Part shown: piece by piece, positions 42,980 to 51,514 of the stretch
Layout: each line of letters starts with the position of its first letter
Numbering within the stretch: position 1 is the first letter of the stretch
Assembly: GCF_022414595.1 (NCBI RefSeq)
Contig: NZ_JADWYO010000025.1
Span: forward strand, 1 to 64,000
Direction of reading: 5' to 3'
Length of the DNA stretch: 64,000 nt
Origin: Streptomyces sp. MUM 203J
GTDB lineage: Bacteria; Actinomycetota; Actinomycetes; Streptomycetales; Streptomycetaceae
Notes under the pieces: model-generated
What the model was told of the DNA's origin: nothing
What the model saw: only the letters and a program-made list of their open reading frames with translations
Databases searched by the model: none
Program-made: the position numbers and the translations under genes

Positions 42980-45541
42980 TCAGGCGTCCGCGACCGCCTC
43001 CAGGGGGCTCAGGGCCGCTGCCCGGCGGGCCGGGACGGCGGCGGCGAGTGTGCCCGTGGTGAGGGACAGCAGGCAGACGAGGAGGAGGGTTCCCCAGGGC
43101 AGCGACAGGGTGTACTGGTCGATCGCGCCGTTGGCGAGGGAGCCGACGGCCCAGGCGCCGAACAGGCCGCCCGCCAGGCCCAGGAGGGTGCCGAAGCCGG
43201 CGACTGTCAGCGCCTCCAGGCGGATCATGCGGCGGACACCGGCGCGGTCCATGCCGAGGGCGCGCAGCGCGCCGATCTCACGGGTGCGCTCGGCGACCGA
43301 CATGGCGAGGGTGTTGACGATGCCGAGCGCGCTGATGACGACGCCGATGCCGAGCATCCCGTACATCACGTTCAGCAGGCCGGCCATGGTGCCCGCGGCC
43401 TCGCGGACGAGTTGGTCCCGGTCCTGCACCTTGAGCAGAGGGCTGTTGCCCACGGCGGAGCGCAGCCGGTCCTCCAGCGCCTTCGTCCCCGGGCTGTCGG
43501 TACGCAGCAGGACGCGCTGGACCGAGCCGGGCAGGAAGCTGTTCTTCGCGACGTCGGAGCGGCTGCCGAGCGCGTCACGGGCGGTGGGGTTGTCCTGGTA
43601 GACGCCCACGACCTCGTACGCGGTGAACCGCCCCTCGCGTCCCAGCCGGATGTTCAGCAGGCCGCCGGTGGTCACCCCGTGTTCCCGGGCGAGGGTGCTG
43701 GAGACGGCGATCCGGCCCGGGGCGAGGTTCTCGGCGGAGCCGGAGACGAAGGTGAGCTTCATGGTGTCGTGCAGGGTGGCGGGGTCGACGCCGGAGATCT
43801 GCCGTACACCGCTTCCGGTGAACATGGCCGAGTCCGTGATCGCGGTGGCGGTACGCACCCCGCTGGTGCCGGCCAGCCGCCGTACGGCGCCGGGGTCGAT
43901 GCCCGTCATGGTGGAGCGGGTGCTGACGACGTAGTCCGCGCCGAGGCCGGCCGCCGCCTGGCGGTCGAGCGCCTGCCCGGTGGAGTCGCCGATGACGGCG
44001 AGTCCGGTGACGAGGCCGGTGCTGAGGAGCAGGGTGGCGGCGGTGGCGGCGGTGCGGCGCGGATCGCGCAGGGCGTTCTCGCGGGCCAGGCGCCCGGTGA
44101 CGCCGAGGGGGCCGGTGAGCCGCCCGGTCAGCCTGATCACCGGCGGCGCGAGGAGCGGGGCGAGCGCGATCAGGGCGGTGACGAGGAGACCGCAGCCGAT
44201 CATCGCGTTCCGCAGGTTCTCCTCGGAGGCGTCCTTCGCGCCGCTGAGCGAGACCAGCCGGATGACGCCGAGCGCGAGAAGGCCGAGGCCGACCGCGCCG
44301 CGCAGCCGGAACCGCTGGGCGGCGGGTGGCTGTTCGGCCGAGCGCATCGCCTCGACGGGCGCGGTCCTGGCGGCCTGGCGGGAGGGCAGCCAGGCGGCGA
44401 GGACGGTGACGCCGACGCCCACGGCGAGCGCGGCCGCGACCGGGCGCGGGCCGATCACCAGGGGGCCGCTGGGCAGTGTGGCTCCGTCTGCGCCGAGGAC
44501 GTGGGGCAGGGCCGCCGCGATGCCGAGGCCGAGGAGGAACCCGGCAGCCGAGGCGGCGAGGCCGACGACGAACGCCTCCAGGAGAACGGAGCGGGAGATC
44601 TGGCGGCGCGAGGCGCCGATCGCCCGGAGCAGGGCGGTCTCCCGGGTCCGGCGGGCCACGGCCATGGTGAAGGTGTTGACGATGAGGAAGGAGCCGATGA
44701 AGAGCGAGACCCCGGCGAAGACCATCGGGATCTTCTGGTGGCCGCGGGTCAGCGTGTTGACGAGGATGGCCTGCTGGGCCGCCTGCGCCTGGCCCGTGGT
44801 GGCCTCGGCGCGGTCGGCGGGGAGGACGGCCGTGACCCGGTCGGCGAGTTCGCGCGCGCCGGTGCCGGGCGTGGCCGACAGGTCGATGCCGTTGTAGTGG
44901 CCCGGCGTCGAGAACAGCTTCTGTGCGGTCGCCATGTCGAACAGGACGAGGGTGCCGCCCGCCGTCACCCGGGTGTCGTCGGTGGTGACGAGGCCGACGA
45001 GCTGCGCGGTCATGACCGGGCCGTCCGTGGCCAGGGTGACCGTGTCGCCGACGCGGAGTCCGCCGGCCCTGGCGGTGCCGCTGTCGACGGCGATCTCGCC
45101 CGCGCGGGCGGGGGCACGGCCTTCGGTCAGCGGGTGGCGGTCGTCCTTGCCGTCCTTGCCCGGCACGTATGCGGTGGCCAGGTTCGACCAGGCGCGGTCA
45201 GCGCGCAGCGGGGTGCCGTCCGCCGCGTTCAGGGTCGCCGAGCCGTCGACCGAGGGGCGTACGGCTGCGACACCGGGCACCCGGGCCAGCCTCTCGGCGA
45301 GTGCGTCGTCGAGCACGCCGGCGGACGGCCCGTCCTGGGCGCCGGGTTCAGGTTCCGTCTCGGTGACGGTGACGTCGGTCCCGGCGAAGTTCTTCGACGA
45401 GGCGGCGCGGTGAGCGGCGGCGGTGGTGTCCGCGAAGACGAGGGTGCCGCTGACGAACGCGACCCCCAGGCAGACGGCGAGGACGGTCATGGCCAGCCGG
45501 GCCTTGTGGGCCAGGAGGTTGCGCAGGGTCGTTCTCAACAC
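42980..45541 (-). CDS. ABC transporter permease, MacB/FtsX type (two FtsX domains)
   Basis: The 853-residue protein has an N-terminal helix, a large extracytoplasmic domain, and two FtsX-type membrane domains (LLRAIGASRRQISRSVLLEA after a helix pair near residue 300; AMSVAERTREIGALRALGMD near the C-terminus). This doubled form is common in Gram-positive bacteria for lipoprotein or antimicrobial-peptide transporters. GTG 45541 is the likely start. The ATPase gene lies 121 bp upstream on the same strand. Likely controlled by the adjacent two-component system through shared repeats. Confidence 0.93.
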   Translation of the reverse strand: MLRTTLRNLLAHKARLAMTVLAVCLGVAFVSGTLVFADTTAAAHRAASSKNFAGTDVTVTETEPEPGAQDGPSAGVLDDALAERLARVPGVAAVRPSVDGSATLNAADGTPLRADRAWSNLATAYVPGKDGKDDRHPLTEGRAPARAGEIAVDSGTARAGGLRVGDTVTLATDGPVMTAQLVGLVTTDDTRVTAGGTLVLFDMATAQKLFSTPGHYNGIDLSATPGTGARELADRVTAVLPADRAEATTGQAQAAQQAILVNTLTRGHQKIPMVFAGVSLFIGSFLIVNTFTMAVARRTRETALLRAIGASRRQISRSVLLEAFVVGLAASAAGFLLGLGIAAALPHVLGADGATLPSGPLVIGPRPVAAALAVGVGVTVLAAWLPSRQAARTAPVEAMRSAEQPPAAQRFRLRGAVGLGLLALGVIRLVSLSGAKDASEENLRNAMIGCGLLVTALIALAPLLAPPVIRLTGRLTGPLGVTGRLARENALRDPRRTAATAATLLLSTGLVTGLAVIGDSTGQALDRQAAAGLGADYVVSTRSTMTGIDPGAVRRLAGTSGVRTATAITDSAMFTGSGVRQISGVDPATLHDTMKLTFVSGSAENLAPGRIAVSSTLAREHGVTTGGLLNIRLGREGRFTAYEVVGVYQDNPTARDALGSRSDVAKNSFLPGSVQRVLLRTDSPGTKALEDRLRSAVGNSPLLKVQDRDQLVREAAGTMAGLLNVMYGMLGIGVVISALGIVNTLAMSVAERTREIGALRALGMDRAGVRRMIRLEALTVAGFGTLLGLAGGLFGAWAVGSLANGAIDQYTLSLPWGTLLLVCLLSLTTGTLAAAVPARRAAALSPLEAVADA

Positions 45542-45662
45542 AGGGGACTTCCAAAGGCCTTCGGAGGGTTGCCGGGGATCGGGGGCCGGGGCGCCGGTGT
45601 GGGGCGTCCCCGGGTGCGCGGCGGGCGCGGGGCGGGGACGCAGACAGGGGCTCCGGCGTGGT

Positions 45663-46436
45663 TCAGCCGTCGTGGGAGCGGGCGCCCAGGCTCTTCATCA
45701 GGTCGAGGACGCGGTCCGGCGTGGGGTGGACCATCTCCTCCACGAGGCGGCCGTCGGAGAGGAACACGACGCGGTCGGCGTACCCGGCGGCGACCGGGTC
45801 GTGGGTGACCATGACCACGGTCTGGCCCAGCTCGCGCACCGAGTCCCGGAGGAAGCCGAGGACTTCGGAGCCGGCGCGCGAGTCGAGGTTGCCGGTGGGC
45901 TCGTCGCCGAAGACGATCGCCGGGCGGGAGGCCAGGGCGCGGGCCACGGCGACGCGCTGCTGCTGGCCGCCGGACAGCTGGGCGGGCCGATGGTCCAGAC
46001 GCCCGGTGAGCCCGACCATGGAGACGACCCGGTCCAGCCACTCCCGGTCCGGCTTCCGGCCCGCGATGTCCATGGGCAGCGTGATGTTCTCCAGCGCGCT
46101 CAGCGTCGGCAGCAGGTTGAACGCCTGGAAGATGAAGCCGATCCGGTCCCGGCGCAGCTGCGTGAGCTGCCGGTCCCCGAGACCGCCGAGTGCGGTGGTG
46201 CCGACGTGCACCGAGCCCGAGGTGGGCGAGTCCAGTCCGGCGGCGCAGTGCATCAGGGTGGACTTGCCGCAGCCGGACGGGCCCATGATCGCGGTGAACT
46301 CGCCCTCCCGGAAGGCGATGCTGACCCGGTCGAGGGCGACGACCCGGGTGTCGCCGCGGCCGTAGACCTTCGACAGGTCGGTGGCGGCGGCCGCGATGCC
46401 GGTCGTGGCGGGCGGCGACGGGAGGTCGGTGGTCAT
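45663..46436 (-). CDS. ABC transporter ATPase, MacB/LolD type
   Basis: The 257-residue ATPase has Walker A MGPSGCGKSTLMHCAAG, the Q-loop and the LolD/MacB loop FIFQAFNLLPTLSALENI, signature LSGGQQQRVAVARAL, Walker B AIVFGDEPTGNLDSR and switch His in VVMVTHDPVAAGYAD. This subfamily powers FtsX-type permeases by mechanotransmission. ATG 46436 has a GGAG-type SD. Three GTATC half-sites at 22-bp spacing lie 60-108 bp upstream. Confidence 0.95.
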   Translation of the reverse strand: MTTDLPSPPATTGIAAAATDLSKVYGRGDTRVVALDRVSIAFREGEFTAIMGPSGCGKSTLMHCAAGLDSPTSGSVHVGTTALGGLGDRQLTQLRRDRIGFIFQAFNLLPTLSALENITLPMDIAGRKPDREWLDRVVSMVGLTGRLDHRPAQLSGGQQQRVAVARALASRPAIVFGDEPTGNLDSRAGSEVLGFLRDSVRELGQTVVMVTHDPVAAGYADRVVFLSDGRLVEEMVHPTPDRVLDLMKSLGARSHDG

Positions 46437-46495
46437 GGGGCTCCTCTTCACGTGCGGAAAGCGGAAGGACGCACGGGAAAGGGTGTCCGGGGAAC

Positions 46496-46544
46496 GTATC
46501 GGGGCCTGGGCAGCCACGTATCAGGGCCCGCTCGGACGTGTACC
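46496..46544. promoter_or_regulatory. Three phased half-sites before the ABC operon
   Basis: GTATCGGGG at 46496, GTATCAGGG at 46518 and the degenerate GTACCGG at 46540: exactly 22 bp apart, on the same face of the helix. The same pattern precedes the gene at 46655 and, on the opposite strand, the response-regulator operon. Confidence 0.7.
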
Positions 46545-46569
46545 GGTCGCACGGCGGGGACGACGCGGA

Positions 46570-46595
46570 AGGGCCTCCCCGCGTGGGGAGGCCCT
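46570..46595. terminator. Perfect 11-bp hairpin
   Basis: AGGGCCTCCCC (46570-46580), loop GCGT, GGGGAGGCCCT (46585-46595). It lies ~60 bp beyond the 3' end of the minus-strand gene at 46655 and before the ABC promoter. Confidence 0.75.
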
Positions 46596-46654
46596 GGAGA
46601 AGGGGACGCTTCTCGTGCTCCCGCCCCACCACGTCTACGACACCTGTCGGTGTC

Positions 46655-46909
46655 CTACCGGCGCCCGGCCCGGGCGAGGACGAGACGGGCGCGCCCGCCG
46701 GCGGCCAGGAGCGTCCCGCCGAGGAACAGGCCGATCACGCCCGGCACTCCGGCGGGCTGCCCCGTCTCGCCCGCCGCCGTGTCCGCGGTGAGGGCGCCGG
46801 CGATCAGCAGCAGGGACGCGAGGGCGGTGAGCCCGCCGACGCCCCGGACGCCCCACCGGAAGACGGCGCGGGAGCGGCTGCCGGGGGCTGTGCGGTCGGA
46901 CGGGTCCAT
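46655..46909 (-). CDS. Small membrane protein, two helices
   Basis: The 84-residue product from ATG 46909 (GAGGAGG SD, 5-6 bases spacing) has a basic N-terminus (RTAPGSRSRAVFRWG) and two transmembrane helices (VGGLTALASLLLIAGALTA; VPGVIGLFLGGTLLAAGG) followed by a basic tail. It has its own promoter region with the phased GTATC repeats and its own terminator. It lies between the ABC transporter and the sensor kinase, so it could be an accessory sensor or a resistance factor (inference). Confidence 0.82.
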   Translation of the reverse strand: MDPSDRTAPGSRSRAVFRWGVRGVGGLTALASLLLIAGALTADTAAGETGQPAGVPGVIGLFLGGTLLAAGGRARLVLARAGRR

Positions 46910-46966
46910 GCTGGCCTCCTCGGTTCGGGTGCGCCCCGGGTGTGCGTCGAAGAGTGCCGGAGGAAC

Positions 46967-47015
46967 GTATCGGGGCCTCGGCCACCGTGTACCGGGCACC
47001 GCCCCACCGTGTACC
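46967..47015. promoter_or_regulatory. Three phased half-sites before the 84-aa membrane protein gene
   Basis: GTATCGGGGCCT at 46967, GTACCGGG at 46989 and GTACCGGCC at 47011, again exactly 22 bp apart, 58-106 bp upstream of the ATG. The first is identical to the first site of the ABC operon over ACGTATCGGGGCCT. Confidence 0.7.
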
Positions 47016-47041
47016 GGCCCGGCGGCGGGCCCGAGCCCCCG

Positions 47042-48328
47042 TCAGCCGGGCAGCCGCAGAGTGGCGACGGCACCGCCGTCCGGGGCGTTGGCCAGCCGGA
47101 GTTCCGCGCCGAGGACCCGGGCCTGCCCGAAGGCGATGGTGAGCCCCAGGCCGTGCCCCGAGCCGCGTTCCCGGGCGCCGGTGTGGAAGCGGCGCGGGCC
47201 GTGGGCCAGCAGGCCGGGGGGAAAACCGGGGCCGTGGTCGCGGACGACGACCGTCCGTCCGTCGACGGTGACGCGGACGGGGGCGCCGCCGTGCCGGTGC
47301 GCGTTGACGACGAGGTTGCCGACGATCCGCTCCAGCCGACGCGGATCGGTCTCCACCGTACGCGCGACGCCGTCACCGGTGCCGTCGGCACCCTCCGTCA
47401 GGTCGGTGACCCCGGTGCCGAGCCCGGTGCGGGAGACCGCCTCGGCGACCACGGCGCCGAGCGGCACCCGCACACGGACCGGTTCCTCGGCCCCGGCGTC
47501 CAGGCGGGAGATCTCCAGGAGGTCCTCGACCAGGGCGCGCAGGTCGCGGACCCGGGCCCGCAGCAGGTCCTCGTTCTCCCCGGGCGGCAGGAGGTCGGTG
47601 GCGGCCAGCAGCCCCCCGACGGGGGTGCGCAGCTCGTGGGCCACGTCCGCGGTGAACCGGCGCTCGGTGCGCAGCCGCAGCGCCAGACTGTCCGCCATCC
47701 GGTCGACGGTGGCGGCGATGTCCGCCACCTCGTCGTCGCCCTTCGTCGGCCCGGAGCGGGCGTCCAGGTCTCCGGCGGAGATCCGGGCCGCCGTCTCGGC
47801 CACCCGGCCCAGCCGCCGGGCCAGCAGCCCGGCGCCGTACACGGCCAGGGGAGTGGCCGCCACGAGCGCGAGGAGCGAGGCGACCGCCATGGCCGCGTCG
47901 AGACGGGACAGGTTGGAGAAGTCCGGGTTCAGATTGACCTGGACGGCGAGGACGGGGCTGTCGGGCCCTCCGGTCCGCTGCGCCGCCCAGGCGCTCGGCC
48001 CGACGTTCCCCTCGACGCGGTCGTCGTGGAACAGGTGCCGTTCGCCGTCGCCGGGTGCGCGCAGCGCGGCGGGCAGGTCCCCGGGGTCGAGTTCGGCGCC
48101 GTCGGTGAGGACACCGGTGCGCCGGTGGACGTCCATGGCCGCGTACAGGGTGTTGAGCGCCCGTGCCTCGCCGCGGCTGCGGATGTCGTGCGCGGTCCAC
48201 ACGTGCACCAGGACGCCGACCGCCGCCACCACGAGCAGGGCCGTGGCCGCGGCGAGCGCGGCGATCTTCCGGCGCAGCGGGGTGCGGCGGCGGCCAGGCC
48301 CGGGCCGGCGGACGAGGCGCACGGTCAC
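47042..48328 (-). CDS. Sensor histidine kinase
   Basis: The 428-residue kinase from GTG 48328 has a basic N-terminus, helix 1 (IAALAAATALLVVAAVGVLV), a ~100-residue sensor domain, helix 2 (MAVASLLALVAATPLAVYGA), a HAMP linker, a HisKA motif (FTADVAHELRTPVGGLLAAT, His ~228), and a HATPase_c domain (NLVVNAHRHGG; DHGPGFPPGLL; GSGHGLGLTIA). It overlaps the response regulator stop by GTGA. It should sense an extracytoplasmic or membrane signal, perhaps an antibiotic handled by the ABC transporter. Confidence 0.94.
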   Translation of the reverse strand: MTVRLVRRPGPGRRRTPLRRKIAALAAATALLVVAAVGVLVHVWTAHDIRSRGEARALNTLYAAMDVHRRTGVLTDGAELDPGDLPAALRAPGDGERHLFHDDRVEGNVGPSAWAAQRTGGPDSPVLAVQVNLNPDFSNLSRLDAAMAVASLLALVAATPLAVYGAGLLARRLGRVAETAARISAGDLDARSGPTKGDDEVADIAATVDRMADSLALRLRTERRFTADVAHELRTPVGGLLAATDLLPPGENEDLLRARVRDLRALVEDLLEISRLDAGAEEPVRVRVPLGAVVAEAVSRTGLGTGVTDLTEGADGTGDGVARTVETDPRRLERIVGNLVVNAHRHGGAPVRVTVDGRTVVVRDHGPGFPPGLLAHGPRRFHTGARERGSGHGLGLTIAFGQARVLGAELRLANAPDGGAVATLRLPG

Positions 48329-49062
48329 CGCCTGAGCTTGTAGCCGAAGCCCCGGACCGTCTCGATCCGGTCCCGGCCCAGCTTGCGGCGCAGCCGCTGC
48401 ACGCACAGGTCGACGACCCGGCTGTCGCCGTCCCAGCCGTAATCCCAGACGTCCCGCAGGAGGGTGTGCCGTTCCAGGACGACGCCGGGGTGGGCGGCGA
48501 ACTCCAGGAGGAGCTTGAGCTCCGTCGGGGTGAGGGCGACCTGGCGGCCGGCGACGAAGACCTCCATCCCGGCGGTGTCGACCCTCAGGTCCCCGAACTC
48601 CAGCACGGCCTCCTCGCCCGGACGGTCCCCGTCCGGCGCCGGCCCGGCCGGGGGCGCGGGCGAGTACGTGGCGCGCCTCAGCAGCGACCGCATGCGGGCC
48701 ACCAGGACGTACGTCTCCACCGGCTTGACGACGTAGTCGTCCGCGCCCGCCTCAAGTCCGGCGACCACGTCGAGCCCGTCGCCGCGGGCGGACATCATCA
48801 GCACCGGCACCAGGCTGGTCTCCCGGATCCTGCGGCACAGCCCGATCCCGTCGAGGCCGGGCAGCATCACGTCGAGGATCAGCAGGCCGAACTCCTCCGC
48901 GCGGAAGAGCTCAAGACCGGTGAGCCCGTCGGCGGCGACCCGCACCTCGTAGCCGTAGCGCTCCAGGGCGACGGCGAAGGACCGGCGCATCAGGTCGTCG
49001 TCCTCGACCAGCAGCACACGCGCGATGCACGCGGGAGGCGCGGGGGACTCGGACGAGGACAA
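48325..49062 (-). CDS. OmpR-family response regulator
   Basis: The 245-residue protein has a receiver domain (VLLVEDDDLMRRSF; LLILDVMLPGLDG with phospho-acceptor Asp64; Lys in DYVVKPVET) and a winged-helix OmpR DNA-binding domain (LTPTELKLLLEFAAHPGVVL; VVDLCVQRLRRKLGRDRIET; VRGFGYKLR). A TTG start at 49062 is supported by an AGGAG SD 8 bases upstream; no ATG or GTG is suitably placed. It overlaps the kinase gene by 4 bases. GTATC repeats upstream suggest autoregulation. Confidence 0.93.
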   Translation of the reverse strand: MSSSESPAPPACIARVLLVEDDDLMRRSFAVALERYGYEVRVAADGLTGLELFRAEEFGLLILDVMLPGLDGIGLCRRIRETSLVPVLMMSARGDGLDVVAGLEAGADDYVVKPVETYVLVARMRSLLRRATYSPAPPAGPAPDGDRPGEEAVLEFGDLRVDTAGMEVFVAGRQVALTPTELKLLLEFAAHPGVVLERHTLLRDVWDYGWDGDSRVVDLCVQRLRRKLGRDRIETVRGFGYKLRR

Positions 49063-49202
49063 GAAGACGGCTCCTGTTCGGAAGGTGACGGGCGGGCGGC
49101 CCCGGCTCCACGTCCCCGACGGGCGGGCGACCACGCCACCACCGGAACGATACGGCAGACAGCGGACGTCCCCCCGCCTCCATCACCCGCTCCTCCGGTT
49201 TC

Positions 49203-49240
49203 GATACGCCCCCGAGCGCCCCCCGATACACCCCGGATAC
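49203..49240. promoter_or_regulatory. Phased half-sites before the two-component operon
   Basis: GATAC (minus-strand GTATC) at 49203, 49225 and 49236: spacings of 22 and 11 bp. On the minus strand they read GTATCcGGGG, GTATCGGGG and GTATCGaaa. They lie 141-178 bp upstream of the TTG start. The whole 49063-49519 stretch has no gene and holds this control region and the mscL promoter. Confidence 0.65.
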
Positions 49241-49519
49241 GAAGCCCCCAGGTCCTGTCCCACGGGGCACGGAGCACCCGCGATGCCGACGAGAAGACGG
49301 CGGGGTCGCGCGGAGGCGCTGCGCGCCACCGGGACAGGGAGGACGACGACGGATCCCCGGTTCCCGGCCGCCTGCCGAACCGTTCGGCCAGGCCGCCTCC
49401 GTCCGTGCGTCATCGCGCCGTGGCTCCCCTGTCCGCCCCGGTGCCTGCGGTTAGCTGCTGAGGGCGGTTCCCCCACCGCCCAGTGCCGGGCTGCAGACAC
49501 CCAGGAAAGGAAGCGGAAG

Positions 49520-49966
49520 GTGCTCAGAGGCTTCAAGAACTTCCTCATGCGTGGTGACCTCATCACCATCGCCGTCGGGCTGGTCATCGCGCTGGCCTTC
49601 TCGACCCTGATCAAAGCCTTCACGGACTTCGTGATCAACCCGATCGTCAGCCGCTTCCAGGGCGGCGCATCCATGGGACTCGGATGGCAGCTCGGAGACG
49701 AGGGCAACCAGACGACCTACCTCGATCTGGGACAGTTCATCTCCGCGCTGATCTACTTCATCATCTTCATGGCGGTCGTCTACTTCCTGATCGTCGTGCC
49801 GTACAAGCACTACCAGGCCCGCCGCGGCGTCACGGCGTTCGCCGAACCCGGCCCCGTCAAGACCTGCCCCGCCTGCCTCTCCGAGGACCTGCCCGCGGCT
49901 GCGAGCAAGTGCCTGCACTGCGCCACCGAGCAGCCCCCGGCCACCGGGACCGGAACAACTGCTTAG
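49520..49966 (+). CDS. mscL: MscL-type large-conductance mechanosensitive channel with zinc-ribbon tail
   Basis: The 148-residue protein from GTG 49520 (AAGGAAG SD) begins with the MscL opening GFKNFLMRGDLITIAVGLVI, with the second helix ISALIYFIIFMAVVYFLIVV and the expected ~50-residue periplasmic loop. After the second helix, where MscL has a helical bundle, it has instead a CPACLSEDLPAAASKCLHC zinc-ribbon with CxxC pairs, followed by a Pro/Thr tail. The zinc-ribbon form occurs in some actinobacterial MscL. It should act as an osmotic safety valve. Confidence 0.92.
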   Translation: MLRGFKNFLMRGDLITIAVGLVIALAFSTLIKAFTDFVINPIVSRFQGGASMGLGWQLGDEGNQTTYLDLGQFISALIYFIIFMAVVYFLIVVPYKHYQARRGVTAFAEPGPVKTCPACLSEDLPAAASKCLHCATEQPPATGTGTTA

Positions 49967-50112
49967 CCGGTGATCCGAGTCAGAGGTTCCTCGCCAGATC
50001 GATCGCCTTCAGGCGGCTGCCCCCGGGTGTGCGCGGCATGCGGGAGTCCGGCGGCCGGTCGGCGAAACGGTGTGCGAGATCCACGCAGGAATCTCTGACC
50101 CGGGTCACCGGC
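49966..50112. mobile_element. 147-bp inverted-repeat element (MITE-like or IS remnant)
   Basis: The ends, 49966-49991 and 50087-50112, are 26-bp inverted repeats with 3 mismatches (left end begins GCCGGTGATCCGAGTCAGAG). The interior is ~95 bp; on the minus strand it reads VRDSCVDLAHRFADRPPDS, then a short tail ending LKAIDLARNL at the left end, like the C-terminus of a transposase. The left end overlaps the mscL stop codon and the right end covers the stop of a truncated sigma-factor gene. No clear target-site duplication. Confidence 0.5.
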
Positions 50113-50299
50113 GGTCGCGGCACTCGGCGGCCCGCGCCAGCAGCAGCGCCCGCTCGCGCTCGTTGCGGGTCAACGAGGCGGCGTGCTCGAAGTCGGCACG
50201 GGCCCGCGCTGTGCGGCCCAGGTGGGAGAGCAGGTCCGCGCGGACGCTGAAGAGCAGGTGGTAGTCCCGCAGGGCGGGCTCGACGGCGAGGGCGTCCAC
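50105..50299 (-). pseudogene. C-terminal remnant of an RNA polymerase sigma factor (DUF6596 type)
   Basis: About 65 codons read VDALAVEPALRDYHLLFSVR followed by DLLSHLGRTARARADFEHAA and NERERALLLARAAECRDRR. This is the end of the long ECF-type sigma factors with a C-terminal DUF6596/TPR-like domain. The N-terminal ~85% is missing; sequence upstream of 50300 belongs to another gene in the other direction. The stop lies inside the inverted-repeat element, so the far C-terminus may also have changed. Confidence 0.8.
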
Positions 50300-50307
50300 C
50301 TGCCGAT

Positions 50308-50790
50308 GTTCCCCCCACACCTCCGCGCCTGCTGCCCGACGCGGTCTATGAGGCCGTCGGACCGGGGACGACGCTGCTTCGGCTGGAGACCACACGGTCC
50401 CGGCGGGGCGTCCTCGACGGGGCGTGGTGGCCCCGTTCGCGAGACGTCGAGCAGGAGATCCCGCCGCTGGTCACCGCCCTGACCGAGCATCTCGGGCCTA
50501 TCACCCGGATCGGCCTGGACGCCTCCGCCTGGAACGGCATCCCGACCCGTCTGGTGGTCGACGGCCGGGTCGTGCACCTCGACTCCTTCTCCGTCGGCGA
50601 CGACACCGTCCTGATCACCCGCGGCGACAACGACCACTTCGCCCTCATGGTCGTCCCGCCGGGCACCGAGCCCGACGCAGCACGCACCGCCATGGCCCGC
50701 GCCGTTCGCGCCGACAACGTCACCCAGGCCGCCGAGATCCTTCTCGCCGAACTCCCCTCACCGGAGACCGGACCGGAGGAACCGGCATGA
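50308..50790 (+). pseudogene. DUF5994 gene lacking a start codon
   Basis: The frame from 50251 to TGA 50788-50790 has no ATG, GTG or TTG until 50554, deep inside the domain. From ~50311 it reads a normal DUF5994 protein: PPRLLPDAVYEAVGPGTTLL, GVLDGAWWPRSRDVEQEIPP, VTALTEHLGPITRIGLDASA and MVVPPGTEPDAA. So only the first few residues and the promoter are lost. The break at about 50300 is also where the sigma-factor remnant on the other strand stops, pointing to one deletion. CTG start cannot be excluded. Confidence 0.7.
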
Positions 50791-50901
50791 CAGGGACGGC
50801 GGGCTCCGAGACCGGCGCCCCCACCACGTGGCGGACCCACGCCCTGCGCACGCGCCGTCCGGCCGCCACCGCCCGCTTCGCAGGCGCGGCCCCGTCCTTG
50901 T

Positions 50902-51240
50902 TCAGTCCCCGGCGGGGGGCTGTCCTCCGGCCGCCGCACGGCGGTATTCGGCGTTGAGGCGCTGGGCTTCTTCGAGCTGGTCCTCAAGGATGATGATGCG
51001 GCAGGCGGCCTCGATGGGGGTGCCCTGGTCGACGAGTTCCCGGGCACGGGCGGCGATGCGCAGCTGGTAGCGGGAGTAGCGCCGGTGGCCGCCCCCGGAC
51101 CGCAGCGGCGTGATCAGGCGGGCTTCCCCGAGGGCACGGAGAAACCCGGGGGTCGTGCCGATCATGTCGGCGGCCCGGCCCATGGTGTAGGCGGGGTAGT
51201 CGTCATCGTCGAGACGGCCGAGTGCGTCGTCTGCTGTCAT
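50902..51240 (-). CDS. MerR-family (HspR-like) transcriptional regulator
   Basis: The 112-residue protein from ATG 51240 (AGAGAGGTGA SD) has a MerR helix-turn-helix YTMGRAADMIGTTPGFLRAL, the wing GGGHRRYSRYQLRIAARARE and the start of the dimer coiled coil (LEEAQRLNAEYRRAA). Its short size and lack of an effector domain resemble HspR-type or small MerR stress regulators. A neighbouring DUF5994-type gene is usual for this kind of regulator in Streptomyces. Target unknown. Confidence 0.9.
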   Translation of the reverse strand: MTADDALGRLDDDDYPAYTMGRAADMIGTTPGFLRALGEARLITPLRSGGGHRRYSRYQLRIAARARELVDQGTPIEAACRIIILEDQLEEAQRLNAEYRRAAAGGQPPAGD

Positions 51241-51514
51241 GCTCACCTCTCTGGGGGGAGGGGCCGAGGAGACCTGTGCTCCGGTGCCTCCGGACACCAG
51301 AGGCCCGAAGAGGCGCCGTGAATCCGGCGGCGGTCCGCACGCGGAGCCACACGCAGGCTCGCTCCTCGCGGCGCCATGTCCGCGCGGGCACGAAGACCCT
51401 CCGCCCGACCTTCCGGTGTGCGCCGGGGGGCCGACGCCTTCACCGAGGGTAGTGCTCCCCTCCGCACGGCCGGTACCGCGGAGGTGTGCCGTGAACCCGT
51501 ACGGGACGCACGAA

